A stretch of DNA of 10,224 bases from JAUWQU01 sp964605095 (GTDB taxonomy: Bacteria > Planctomycetota > Phycisphaerae > SM23-33): contig CAZSBS010000175.1 of assembly GCA_964605095.1 (NCBI GenBank), forward strand, positions 1 to 10,224. Direction: 5' to 3'. Shown here piece after piece: positions 1-7,300 of the stretch (position 1 is the first letter of the stretch; each line of letters starts with the position of its first letter). The notes below the pieces were generated by a model, which worked only from the letters and a program-made list of their open reading frames with translations, was not told where the DNA came from and searched no databases. A program made the translations under genes and the position numbers.

Positions 1-716
1 GAGCCGACGATTGCGCCGTCGGCGACGCGGCAGATGCTGGCGACCGTCTCGGGCTTGGAGATTCCGAACCCCACGCAGATGGGCGTGTCGGTGTGGGTCC
101 GCAGCTCGGACACCGCGTCGATGGTTTCCGGCGGGAGCGAGTCCCGCTGGCCGGTGATGCCCGCGACGCTGATGTAATAGATGAACGCCTGGCTGCGGGC
201 GGCGATCTCAAGGCGCCGCGCTTGCGGGGTCGTCGGGGCGATCAGCAGCACGTTGGCCAGGTGAGCCTTGGCCGCCAGCGGCTCGATTGCCCCGACCTCC
301 TCGAACGGCAGGTCCGGGATGATAAGCCCGTCAAAGCCCGCCGCCGCGGCCTCGGCCATGTAGGCGGCTACGCCATGACGGTAGATGATCGAGTAGCTCC
401 CCATGGCCGTCAGGGCGAGCTTGCCGCCGGCCTCGCGGTAGCGGCGGATCATCTGGAATATCCGGGCCACCGTCACGCCGGCCTCGAGGGCCTCGGTATA
501 CGACGCCTGGATCGTCGGCCCGTCGGCGATCGGGTCAGAGAACGGAATGCCGATCTCGCATATCCGCACGCCGCGCCGCTCGAAATCCGCCAGCAGCGCC
601 TCGGTGGTCTCCAGGTCCGGGTATCCGGCCGTGATGAACGGCATGAGCGTGCGTGAGCCCGCGGAGCGCAGCTCGGCAAACACGCGGACGAGGCGGTTGT
701 TGTTTAGATTGCTCAT
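1..716 (-). CDS. trpA: Tryptophan synthase alpha subunit, 3' end outside window
   Basis: TrpA cleaves indole-3-glycerol phosphate to indole and glyceraldehyde 3-phosphate and channels indole to TrpB in the cytoplasmic alpha2-beta2 complex. The reading frame is open from the ATG at 716 to the left window edge, giving 238 residues of a family usually about 260-270 long, so only the C-terminus is missing. The conserved segment CEIGIPFSDPIADGPTIQ holds the catalytic pair Glu54 and Asp65, with the same 11-residue spacing as Glu49/Asp60 of the Salmonella enzyme. Other family marks are MPFITAGYPD near residues 25-34, LIIPDLPFEE, and YYISVAGITGQR before the phosphate-binding end. The start overlaps the trpB stop in an ATGA (713-716), implying translational coupling. 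No separate promoter is seen. The protein looks intact as far as it can be read. Confidence 0.96.
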   Translation of the reverse strand, partial: MSNLNNNRLVRVFAELRSAGSRTLMPFITAGYPDLETTEALLADFERRGVRICEIGIPFSDPIADGPTIQASYTEALEAGVTVARIFQMIRRYREAGGKLALTAMGSYSIIYRHGVAAYMAEAAAAGFDGLIIPDLPFEEVGAIEPLAAKAHLANVLLIAPTTPQARRLEIAARSQAFIYYISVAGITGQRDSLPPETIDAVSELRTHTDTPICVGFGISKPETVASICRVADGAIVG

Positions 717-1948
717 TTAATCGGCCCCTGCTCGTCCATTTGGCCTTTTCGCTGGAGGATTTCGGCGATCTCGTTGCAGTCCTTGTCGCCGCGCCCGGAG
801 AGGTTGACAAGCAGGATCTTGTCCTTGCCCATTTTGGGCGCCAGTGCCACGGCCTCTGCTATGGCGTGTGCGCTTTCCAGCGCGGGGATGATTCCCTCGG
901 TGCGGCTTAGGGTCATCACGGCGTCGAGGGCCTCCTCGTCGGAGCAGGTGGTGTATCGTACCCGGCCCGTATCGTGCCAGAGCGCGTGTTGTGGGCCGAC
1001 GCCGGGGTAGTCCAGCCCGGCAGAGATGCTGTGTACGGGGGCGGTCTGCCCGTCGTCGTCCTGGAGGACGTAGCTCATCGAGCCGTGCAGCACGCCGGGT
1101 TTGCCGGCACACAGGCTTGCGGCGTGGTCGCCGAGTTTCAGGCTTCGTCCGCCGGCCTCGACGCCGACCATGGCGACTTCCGAGTCGTCGATCATCGGGG
1201 CGAAGATGCCGCTTGCGTTGCTGCCGCCGCCGACGCACGCAACGATCACGTCCGGCAGGCGTCCCTCGGCCGCGAGCATCTGCTTGCGCGCCTCGCGCCC
1301 GATGCAGCTCTGGAACTCCGTCACGATGGCCGGGAACGGGTGCGGCCCAGCCACCGTGCCGAGCACGTAATGCGTGCGGGCGACGCTGGACATCCAGTCG
1401 CGCATGGCCTCGTTGAGGGCGTCCTTGAGCGTCCGCTGCCCGCTGGTAACCGGTATCACCCGCGCGCCGAGCAGCTTCATGCGGAAGACGTTGAGTTTCT
1501 GGCGGCGGATATCCTCGGTGCCCATGTACACGTCGCAGTCGAGGCCGAACACAGCCGCCGCGGTCGCTGTCGCCACGCCGTGCTGGCCGGCGCCGGTTTC
1601 GGCGATCACTCGCTTCTTGCCCATGCGGACCGTCAGCAGCGCCTGGCCAAGCGTGTTGTTGATCTTGTGGGCGCCGGTGTGGTTCATGTCCTCGCGCTTG
1701 AGGTAGATCCTCGCCCCGCCGAGTTTTTCGGTCAGCCGGCGGCAGAGGTAAAGCTCGCTTGGCCTGCCCGCGATCTCGCGCAGGCAGCGGTCCAGTTCCG
1801 CCTTGAAGCCCTCGTCGGCCATGGCGACGCGATACTCCCGCTCCAACTGGTGCAGCGCCGCCATGAGCGTTTCCGGCACGAACTGCCCGCCGTAAGGCCC
1901 GAAGTAGCCTTCTCGCGCGGTGGTTGTCGTTTTGGTCTTGTCTGTCAT
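713..1948 (-). CDS. trpB: Tryptophan synthase beta subunit (TrpB1 type)
   Basis: TrpB is the PLP enzyme that condenses indole with L-serine to L-tryptophan. The chosen ATG at 1948 gives 411 aa, close to the family length of about 400, starting MTDKTKT just ahead of the hallmark GYFGPYGGQFVPETL. PLP-lysine motif KREDMNHTGAHKINN has Lys95; Glu117 in AETGAGQHGVA is the catalytic acid, 22 residues later as in Salmonella (Lys87/Glu109). The PLP phosphate loop GGGSNASG is present near residue 240. The frame stays open upstream to 2209, but that extension has no family similarity and overlaps the PDZ remnant, so it is rejected. A weak purine-rich AAGAAAG lies 9 nt before the start. The gene ends in the 4-nt overlap with trpA, so the two form one operon. 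Confidence 0.97.
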   Translation of the reverse strand: MTDKTKTTTTAREGYFGPYGGQFVPETLMAALHQLEREYRVAMADEGFKAELDRCLREIAGRPSELYLCRRLTEKLGGARIYLKREDMNHTGAHKINNTLGQALLTVRMGKKRVIAETGAGQHGVATATAAAVFGLDCDVYMGTEDIRRQKLNVFRMKLLGARVIPVTSGQRTLKDALNEAMRDWMSSVARTHYVLGTVAGPHPFPAIVTEFQSCIGREARKQMLAAEGRLPDVIVACVGGGSNASGIFAPMIDDSEVAMVGVEAGGRSLKLGDHAASLCAGKPGVLHGSMSYVLQDDDGQTAPVHSISAGLDYPGVGPQHALWHDTGRVRYTTCSDEEALDAVMTLSRTEGIIPALESAHAIAEAVALAPKMGKDKILLVNLSGRGDKDCNEIAEILQRKGQMDEQGPIK

Positions 1949-1971
1949 ATGCCGTGTCTTTCTTGGGCACG

Positions 1972-2000
1972 AATATACCGCCCGATGGTCCGATGATAAA
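1972..2000 (-). promoter_or_regulatory. Candidate promoter of trpBA
   Basis: On the minus strand, a -10 TATATT (1977-1972, 5/6 to consensus) lies 17 nt after a poor -35 TTTATC (2000-1995). It would start transcription some 17-20 nt before the trpB ATG, leaving no room for an attenuator or leader peptide. No Trp-codon leader is visible. The -10 fits well and the -35 badly, so this is only a candidate. Confidence 0.4.
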
Positions 2001-2019
2001 GCTGCTGCTGCGAAAAGAA

Positions 2020-2033
2020 GGTAATAGGTAATA
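2020..2033. repeat. GGTAATA tandem duplicate
   Basis: Two perfect back-to-back copies of GGTAATA sit between the trpB promoter and the PDZ remnant. The sequence resembles the AGTAGT-type repeat at 2495-2635, suggesting the same class of short intergenic filler. Confidence 0.5.
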
Positions 2034-2095
2034 GAGGGTGTCCGATAATCCCCGCGTGCAAGCGTCGCTTTCCGGCCCCGAAGATCGTCTCGATC

Positions 2096-2491
2096 GTGCG
2101 CGGCGGCGGGGCCGAAAAGGCCGGCCTCAAGGCCGGCGACTTGATACTGGAAGTTGACGGTGAGAGGGTCTTCGGGCCGGCGGAACTGATGAACGTGGTC
2201 CACGAGCACGACGCCGGCGACGCGGTAAAGGTCCTCTACCGCCGAGACGGCAAGTATGCCGACTCGGCTGTGACGCTGACAAAGATGCCCGGAGCCAGGC
2301 CCATGCCGTCAACCCGCCCGACAATGCCCGCTGAGACAGCCCCGGCTTCGCGCCCGGCCGCGACCGCTCCAACCACCCGGCCGGCAATGTTCGCACCGTC
2401 GCCGCGACCGGCCTCGGCCCCGGTCGGCGGACCACCCGCGCGGCGAACGCTGCCTCCAGCCACAAAGGTGGATAGAAACAAGGCGGCGTGA
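2096..2491 (+). pseudogene. 5'-truncated remnant of a PDZ-domain protein
   Basis: The frame encodes the C-terminal two thirds of a PDZ domain (GGGAEKAGLKAGDLILEVDG, then VKVLYRRDGKYADSAVTL), the kind found in HtrA/DegP-like and other planctomycete secreted proteins. A tail of about 60 residues rich in Pro, Ala, Thr and Arg follows. GTG 2096 is the first usable start in frame, but similarity begins earlier, at KIVSIV (about 2081), and the frame is closed by TAA at 1997. The first PDZ strand with its carboxylate-binding loop and anything further upstream, such as a signal peptide or protease domain, is therefore absent. No ribosome binding site is seen, and the upstream part overlaps the opposing trpB promoter. 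It is most likely a decayed gene end left after a deletion or rearrangement. A short functional PDZ protein with an odd start is less likely. Confidence 0.55.
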
Positions 2492-2494
2492 GAA

Positions 2495-2635
2495 GAAGTA
2501 GTAAGTAGTAAGAAGTAGTTAGGAAGTAGTAAGAAGGAAGAACTAGTCGGGAAGTAGTAGGGAAATGGAGTCGCCAGCAAAAGCCCGAGAGGGCCGGCAC
2601 CGCTTCTTTCCTACTTCCTGACTACTAACTACTAT
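2495..2635. repeat. Purine-rich AGTAGT repeat with inverted copy
   Basis: From 2495 to about 2566 one strand is almost pure purine plus T, made of degenerate GAAGTAG/TAGTAAG units. After a GC-rich middle, the opposite-strand version appears at 2603-2635. The arms match as GTAGTTAG and GAAGTAG blocks in the same order, with a small insertion. Lying between the ends of the PDZ remnant (+) and trpG (-), it could form a long imperfect hairpin and act as a two-way terminator. It could also simply be an expanded repeat. Confidence 0.6.
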
Positions 2636-2644
2636 CCTCCCCCG

Positions 2645-3220
2645 TCACATGTCCAGGAAGTTGGCGAGCAGTTGATGGCCGACCGCGGTGAGGAAGCTTT
2701 CGGGGTGGTATTGCACGCCTTCGGTGGGGTATGTCTTGGAGCGGATTCCCATCAACTCGTGCTGGTCGACGCTCCATGCGGTCTCGATGAAGTCCGGGTC
2801 CAGCCCGTCGGTCTCGACGATCAGGCTGTGATATCGGGTGGCCGTGAAGGGCATGGGCAACTCGCGGTATATGCCCTTGCCGTCGTGCTTGATCTCGCTG
2901 GTCTTTCCGTGCATGAGCCTCGGCGCGCGGACGACCTTGCCGCCGAAGACCTGCCCGATGGCCTGATGGCCCAGACAGACGCCGAGCACCGGGATCTTGC
3001 CGTGGAAGTGGCGGATGTAGTCGCAACTGAGCCCCGCCTCGTTGGGGCTGCACGGACCCGGCGAGATGATCAGATGGGTGGGCTTGAACTCGTCCTGGGC
3101 CTGCTGGGGTCCCATGACGTCGTTGCGCACCACGCGGATGTCCATGCCCCTGCCAAGCTCGCCCATCCGCTGGACGAGGTTGTAGGTGAAGCTGTCGTAG
3201 TTGTCGAGCAGAAGGATCAT
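2645..3220 (-). CDS. trpG: Glutamine amidotransferase of anthranilate/aminodeoxychorismate synthase
   Basis: This 191-aa class I glutamine amidotransferase releases ammonia from glutamine for the chorismate-using partner TrpE or PabB, in tryptophan or folate synthesis. The N-terminus MILLLDNYDSFTYNLVQ is diagnostic of TrpG/PabA. The catalytic triad is visible as Cys82 in GVCLGHQ and His172 and Glu174 in YHPES, and the oxyanion loop as SPGPCSPNEAG (53-63). Length is normal and nothing is missing. The start at 3220 opens directly with the family motif. It has no good Shine-Dalgarno, and a six-codon frame from 3237 ends across it in an ATGA, so it may depend on coupled translation. It follows the Nfu-type gene by 24 nt and probably shares its promoter. 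The partner subunit is outside the window, so TrpG and PabA roles cannot be separated and the enzyme may serve both. Confidence 0.92.
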   Translation of the reverse strand: MILLLDNYDSFTYNLVQRMGELGRGMDIRVVRNDVMGPQQAQDEFKPTHLIISPGPCSPNEAGLSCDYIRHFHGKIPVLGVCLGHQAIGQVFGGKVVRAPRLMHGKTSEIKHDGKGIYRELPMPFTATRYHSLIVETDGLDPDFIETAWSVDQHELMGIRSKTYPTEGVQYHPESFLTAVGHQLLANFLDM

Positions 3221-3240
3221 ATGAAGATATAGATCATATG
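3215..3240. repeat. Direct repeat GATCATATG around trpG start
   Basis: GATCATATG occurs at 3215-3223 and again at 3232-3240, a 17-nt period, each copy containing the palindrome CATATG. The first copy includes the trpG start codon; the second lies in the short nfu-trpG gap. It may be chance or a small duplication that moved the start codon. Confidence 0.6.
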
Positions 3241-3244
3241 TGGA

Positions 3245-3526
3245 TTACTGCATAGCAACGACCTCTTTGACGGCGGGCACCTTGTACTTGAGGTGCCGTT
3301 CGACGCCCATCTTGAGGGTCATCGCGGCGCCCGGACAGCCCTTGCAGGCGCCCTGAAGGCGCACCTTGACCACGCCGGAGGACTCATCGACTCCGACAAG
3401 GTCTATGTCTCCCCCGTCGGCCTGGAGCATCGGGCGTATGGCGTCGATAACTTCCCGGACCTGTTCGGCTATCGTGAGGCTATTGGTTGCTTCATTGGCG
3501 GCTTCATTGGTTGCTTCTTCGCTCAT
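3245..3526 (-). CDS. NifU C-terminal domain (Nfu-type) Fe-S scaffold protein
   Basis: The 93-aa protein consists mainly of the NifU C-terminal domain, which carries or transfers [4Fe-4S] clusters to apo-proteins. Residues about 27-93 match the family: VIDAIRPMLQADGGDIDLVGVD, then VKVRLQGACKGCPGAAMTLKMGVE with the cluster-binding CxxC (CKGC). The ATG at 3526 is chosen because a clear AGGAG (3532-3536) sits 5 nt before it; an upstream in-frame ATG at 3556 lacks such a site. The first 20 residues are a low-complexity, acidic Asn/Ala/Thr/Glu stretch from a duplicated TTCATTGGTTGC-like DNA unit and are not part of the domain. It leads the unit nfu-trpG. Anthranilate synthesis needs no Fe-S cluster, so the pairing is probably not a functional complex. 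NfuA itself is larger, so no symbol is assigned. Confidence 0.92.
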   Translation of the reverse strand: MSEEATNEAANEATNSLTIAEQVREVIDAIRPMLQADGGDIDLVGVDESSGVVKVRLQGACKGCPGAAMTLKMGVERHLKYKVPAVKEVVAMQ

Positions 3527-3588
3527 TTCGACTCCTGATGTAACCTTGATTGTCATACGCTAACGGGGCCTGGGACCCTGGAAAGCCC

Positions 3589-3616
3589 ATTATAGGCCCT
3601 TGGGCGGTGTGGACAA
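3589..3616 (-). promoter_or_regulatory. Promoter of nfu-trpG unit
   Basis: On the minus strand a perfect -10 TATAAT (3594-3589) follows a -35 TTGTCC (3616-3611, 4/6) by 16 nt. Initiation near 3582 would give a leader of about 55 nt before the nfu ATG. This is one of the best promoters in the window, and nothing operator-like is evident around it. Confidence 0.6.
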
Positions 3617-3996
3617 GAGAAGAAGGTCTGAGTAGAGGCTCCGTGAGCGACCTGAGTTTCTTGGACGAGCGAATGTCTGATTCGACTCCGATGTCGTTTT
3701 GCGGAATCGCGAGTCTTTATTGCGGATTGCGGATTTCCTTCTCCCGAGAGCTTTGGCCGAGGCAATCCGCAATGAACTCCAAGCGGCCAAACGATGGTAT
3801 CACCTTGAAAAGGATATACTTAAGCACAGCCAGGTAAAAATGTCAGTCACGAGGCCCCACATCTTGGCTTTTAGACCTTGGAGCCATGACCTAAGACCTT
3901 CCTTCCGGGTAATGCCCACAGGTTGTCAACGGCCTGGCGGGAGTGCCAACAGCTTCTCCACTGGTATTCCATAGGTAGGGGGCAAAATTATTTTTA
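3617..3996. other. Intergenic stretch between divergent nfu and nrdJ
   Basis: No coding frame here has family similarity, a ribosome binding site or plausible codon use. The stretch holds one perfect 12-bp inverted repeat (3719-3773) and an AT-rich tract at about 3984-3998 that could be an UP element for the nrdJ promoter. I recognise no RNA gene in it. Confidence 0.5.
3719..3773. repeat. 12-bp perfect inverted repeat
   Basis: ATTGCGGATTGC (3719-3730) is exactly complementary to GCAATCCGCAAT (3762-3773), with a 31-nt spacer. The left arm continues as a partial tandem of GCGGATT. It could be a hairpin, a small repeat element or a terminator-like structure, but no T-run follows on either side. 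Confidence 0.65.
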
Positions 3997-4044
3997 ATAC
4001 GACATATAGCGTCTCTTGACGAAACGGCCAACTTATGTTAGTAT
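3997..4044 (+). promoter_or_regulatory. Possible NrdR box pair at nrdJ promoter
   Basis: The 16-mer at 3997-4012 (ATACGACATATAGCGT) matches 12 of 16 positions of the published NrdR consensus as I recall it (acaCwAtATaTwGtgt). A second, poor match (8/16) is centred 32 bp downstream at 4029-4044, over the -10. NrdR boxes usually come as pairs about 31-32 bp apart at ribonucleotide reductase promoters, so position and spacing fit. The second box is weak, hence low confidence. Confidence 0.35.
4016..4044 (+). promoter_or_regulatory. nrdJ promoter
   Basis: A -35 TTGACG (4016-4021, 5/6) and a -10 TAGTAT (4039-4044, 4/6) are separated by the ideal 17 nt, with an AT-rich tract upstream. Transcription would begin near 4051, giving an unusually long 5' leader of about 333 nt for nrdJ. 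Confidence 0.6.
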
Positions 4045-4050
4045 GTTGTT

Positions 4051-4383
4051 CGGTGTTGATTGATGTGAGGCACATTTTTTCTTGGAACCCAAGTTTTTAT
4101 GAGTCAGATACTTGCGAGACAACCACTAATACTTGGGATATTCGTATTGACGAGCCCCATATGTAGGGGTATCCTGCTTTCGTTGTCTCCGGGCGGCATT
4201 TCGTTAGGAGCTGAGCAAGGGAGACCGAGACGCGGAGCGGACGAGCATGAAGGCAGCCGCTCGCGGGTTGGGTTTTCCGCGTCGCGATTATCTGGCTGGG
4301 CAGTGTTTTTTGACAACAAGCAAGCGATTCCTTGCTGGAATATTTTCATATAAAAGATTTCATATAAAAGACGGGAGTGGCTG
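4051..4383 (+). promoter_or_regulatory. Long structured 5' leader of nrdJ
   Basis: The leader has no convincing gene; the only longer frame (4099-4353) resembles nothing. GAGACAAC (4116-4123) pairs perfectly with GTTGTCTC (4182-4189), enclosing two small hairpins: AATAC/GTATT (4128-4132 with 4144-4148) and CCCC/GGGG (4155-4158 with 4166-4169). Together these form a possible three-way junction. The same GTCTCC (4185-4190) can instead pair with GGAGAC (4220-4225). Further hairpins are GAGCGG/CCGCTC (4235-4240 with 4257-4262) and AGCAAG/CTTGCT (4319-4336). Alternative pairing ahead of a metabolic gene resembles a riboswitch. The B12-box and the core signature of cobalamin riboswitches are not seen. 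A conserved nrdJ RNA motif has been described in the literature, but I cannot confirm a match from memory. Confidence 0.45.
4344..4371 (+). repeat. Perfect 14-bp tandem repeat before nrdJ ribosome site
   Basis: TTTCATATAAAAGA is present twice head to tail (4344-4357, 4358-4371), ending 1 nt before the Shine-Dalgarno GGGAG (4373-4377). The unit is AU-rich in a GC-rich region, so it keeps the ribosome site unstructured and may act as a standby or protein-binding site. Copy number changes would alter the leader by 14 nt. Confidence 0.85.
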
Positions 4384-7300
4384 ATGGTTTCCCGCGATCC
4401 TTTAGATCGGCAGGATGTGGCTGGCGGCGAGCTGACGGCGCCGGCGGTGGCGGCGGCCGTGGACGGCCTGGCCATAGAGCAGGTTTTCTCGACGCCCGGG
4501 GTGCATCCCTTCGAGCAGATTCAGTGGGACAGGCACCTGGCGCGGATCAACGACGGCGGCGGCAAGGTGGTCTTCGAGCAGGACGACGTGGAGGTTCCCT
4601 CCACATGGTCGCAGCTTGCCACCAACGTGGTGGTCAGCAAGTATTTTTACGGCGAGAAGGGCACGGCCGAGCGGGAGAACTCGGTCAAGCAGTTGGTCCA
4701 TCGCGTCTGCCGGACCATTGCCGACTGGGGCCTGGCCGACGGGGTTTTCGCGTCGGCTGATGACGGCGAGCGGTTCTACCAGGAACTGACGTACCTCTGC
4801 GTCAACCAGTACGGCGCGTTCAACTCGCCGGTGTGGTTCAATGTTGGTCTGCTGCACGTCAACGGCGTGCCCGGCTCGGAAGGCAACTTCCACTGGGATG
4901 CCGAGCAGAACCAGAGCGTCCGCACGATGCGCAACTACGAGTACCCGCAGTCCTCGGCGTGCTTCATCCAGTCGGTTGACGACACGATGGAGGACATCAT
5001 GCGCCTTGCGGCGTCCGAGGCGATGCTCTTCAAGTACGGTTCGGGGACAGGCTCGGACCTCTCGACGCTTCGCAGCAGCCGGGAGAAGCTCTCCGGCGGC
5101 GGCACGCCGTCGGGTCCGCTGAGCTTCATGCGGATATTCGACCAGGTGGCGGGCGTGATCCGCAGCGGCGGCAAGACCCGCCGGGCCGCCAAGATGCAGT
5201 CGCTTCGCTGCGACCATCCGGACATCAAGGAGTTTATCGAGTGCAAGATGGTCGAGGAGAAGAAGGCCTGGGCCCTGATCGACGCCGGCTACGACGGGTC
5301 GATTGACGGCAACGCCTACGCTTCGGTCATGTACCAGAACTCGAACCTCTCGGTCCGCCTTACCGACGAGTTCATGCAGGCCTGCCTCGACGGCAGCGGC
5401 TGGCAGACCCATGCGGTGACTACCGGCGAGCCGATGGCCAAGTATCCCGCCCGCGAGCTGCTGGACCTCATCGCCGAGGGCACGCGGGTCTGCGGCGACC
5501 CCGGCGTGCAGTACCACAGCACCGTCAACCGCTGGCACACGTGCAAGGCCTCCGGGCCGATCAACGCCTCCAACCCGTGCAGCGAGTACATGTTTCTGGA
5601 CGACTCGGCCTGCAACCTGGCGAGCCTGAACCTCATGAAGTTCCGCCTGCCCGACGGAAGCTTCGACATCGAGCGCTTCAAAGCGGCCGTTCGCATCTTC
5701 ATCATCGCCCAGGAGATTCTTGTCGACCGCAGCAGCTATCCCGTTGCGAAGATATGCCGCAAAAGCCACGAATACCGCCCGCTGGGCCTTGGCTACGCGA
5801 ACCTCGGCTGCCTTATAATGTCGCTGGGCCTGCCCTACGACAGCGACGCCGGGCGGGCGATGGCGGCGGCGGTCACGGCCGTGATGACCGCCACGGCCTA
5901 TACCGCCAGCAGCGAGCTTGCCAGCAGGCTCGGCCCGTTCCCGCAGTACACTCGCAACCGCAAGGACATGCTCCAGGTCTTGCGCATGCACCGCGAGGCG
6001 GCCGAGGGAATAAGCCCGAATGATTGCCCGGCGGAGCTTCGCGACAGCGCGATTGCTTGCTGGTCTGAGGCGGTTGCCTCGGCCGAGCTCCTGGGCTGCC
6101 GCAACGCTCAGGTGACGGTGCTCGCCCCGACGGGGACCATCGGCTTCATGATGGACTGCGACACGACGGGCATCGAGCCGGACATAGCGCTGGTGAAGTA
6201 CAAGTCGCTGGCGGGCGGCGGGCTGTTCAAAATCGTCAACCAGACGGTCCCGATGGCGCTGGAGCGGCTGGGCTACACGAAGGGGCAGGTCGCGGCGGTA
6301 GTCGAGCACATCGACGACCACGACACTATCGAGGGCGCGTCGGACCTTGCCGACGAGCACCTGCCTGTCTTCGACTGCGCATTCAAGCCCGCCAACGGCA
6401 AGCGGTTCATCCACTATATGGGCCACATCCGCATGATGGGCGCGGTCCAGCCGTTCCTTTCGGGTGCGATCTCCAAGACGGTCAACATGCCCAAGGAATC
6501 GACCGCCGAGGAGATCCGCAAGGTATACGTCGAGGGCTGGAAGCTTGGGCTCAAGGCGGTGGCGATCTACCGCGACGGCTCGAAGCGCACGCAGCCTATC
6601 AATACCAGCAGGGACGAGAAGCCGGCCGCCAGGGGCGTCAAAGTGGGCGACGGCAAGATGGTGATGATAGACGAGGCGATGCTGGAGGAGGCCCGGCGCC
6701 AGCCTCACCGCGAGCGTCTGCCCGCGACTCGCCCGTCGATCACGCACAAGTTCAGCGTCGGCGGGCACGAGGGTTACCTGACGGTCGGGCAGTACGAGGA
6801 CGGCCGGCCCGGCGAGTTGTTCGTGACGATGGCCAAGGAAGGCTCGACGGTTGGCGGGATGATGGACGCGTTCGCCACGTCGATAAGCCTTTGCCTCCAG
6901 TTCGGCGTGCCGCTCGAGGACCTGGTGAGGAAGTTCACGCACCAGCGGTTCGAGCCCAGCGGCATGACCAGCAACCCCGACATCCCCTTCGCCAAGAGTG
7001 TGGTGGATTATATTTTCCGATGGCTCGGCTTGACGTTCCTCGAGGAGTACCGCAAGACGTACCTGCCCAACCGCGGGCAATCCGACGCGCCGGCCTCTGG
7101 GTTGCCGGCGCGCCCGATAACATCAACATCCGAGGTAGTCAGGGAGGACACCGCCTCGGATGCCGGCAGCGCCATACAGACCTCTGACAAGGAAGTTAAG
7201 AGGTCTGCAGGCGCATCTTCGGGCCTTTACGTTACGACTTCGACGGAAGACCGGCTTCTCGCCGGCGCCAGCCGCCGGGCTGTGACTATCCCGGCTGCTG

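Noticed and set aside
974..1996. 340-codon plus-strand frame opposite trpB
   Set aside because: Antisense shadow of a certain gene, without similarity or ribosome binding site.
1949..2209. N-terminal extension of TrpB to an upstream start
   Set aside because: The extra 87 residues do not resemble TrpB, and the family start follows the ATG at 1948 directly.
3350..3530. Short repeats in the nfu 5' end as a CRISPR or mobile repeat
   Set aside because: Only a few irregular copies of a 12-nt coding unit that stay in frame; a low-complexity N-terminus explains them.
4099..4353. 84-codon frame in the nrdJ leader
   Set aside because: No ribosome site, no similarity, and a composition that changes mid-way; better explained as structured leader.
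4051..4383. Cobalamin riboswitch before nrdJ
   Set aside because: Expected from function, but no B12-box (GCCACUG type) or conserved core could be found by eye.
4402..7080. 892-codon open frame on the minus strand opposite nrdJ
   Set aside because: It is a mirror of GC-rich nrdJ codons, is Ala/Arg/Val/His-rich, has no family resemblance and overlaps a certain gene throughout.
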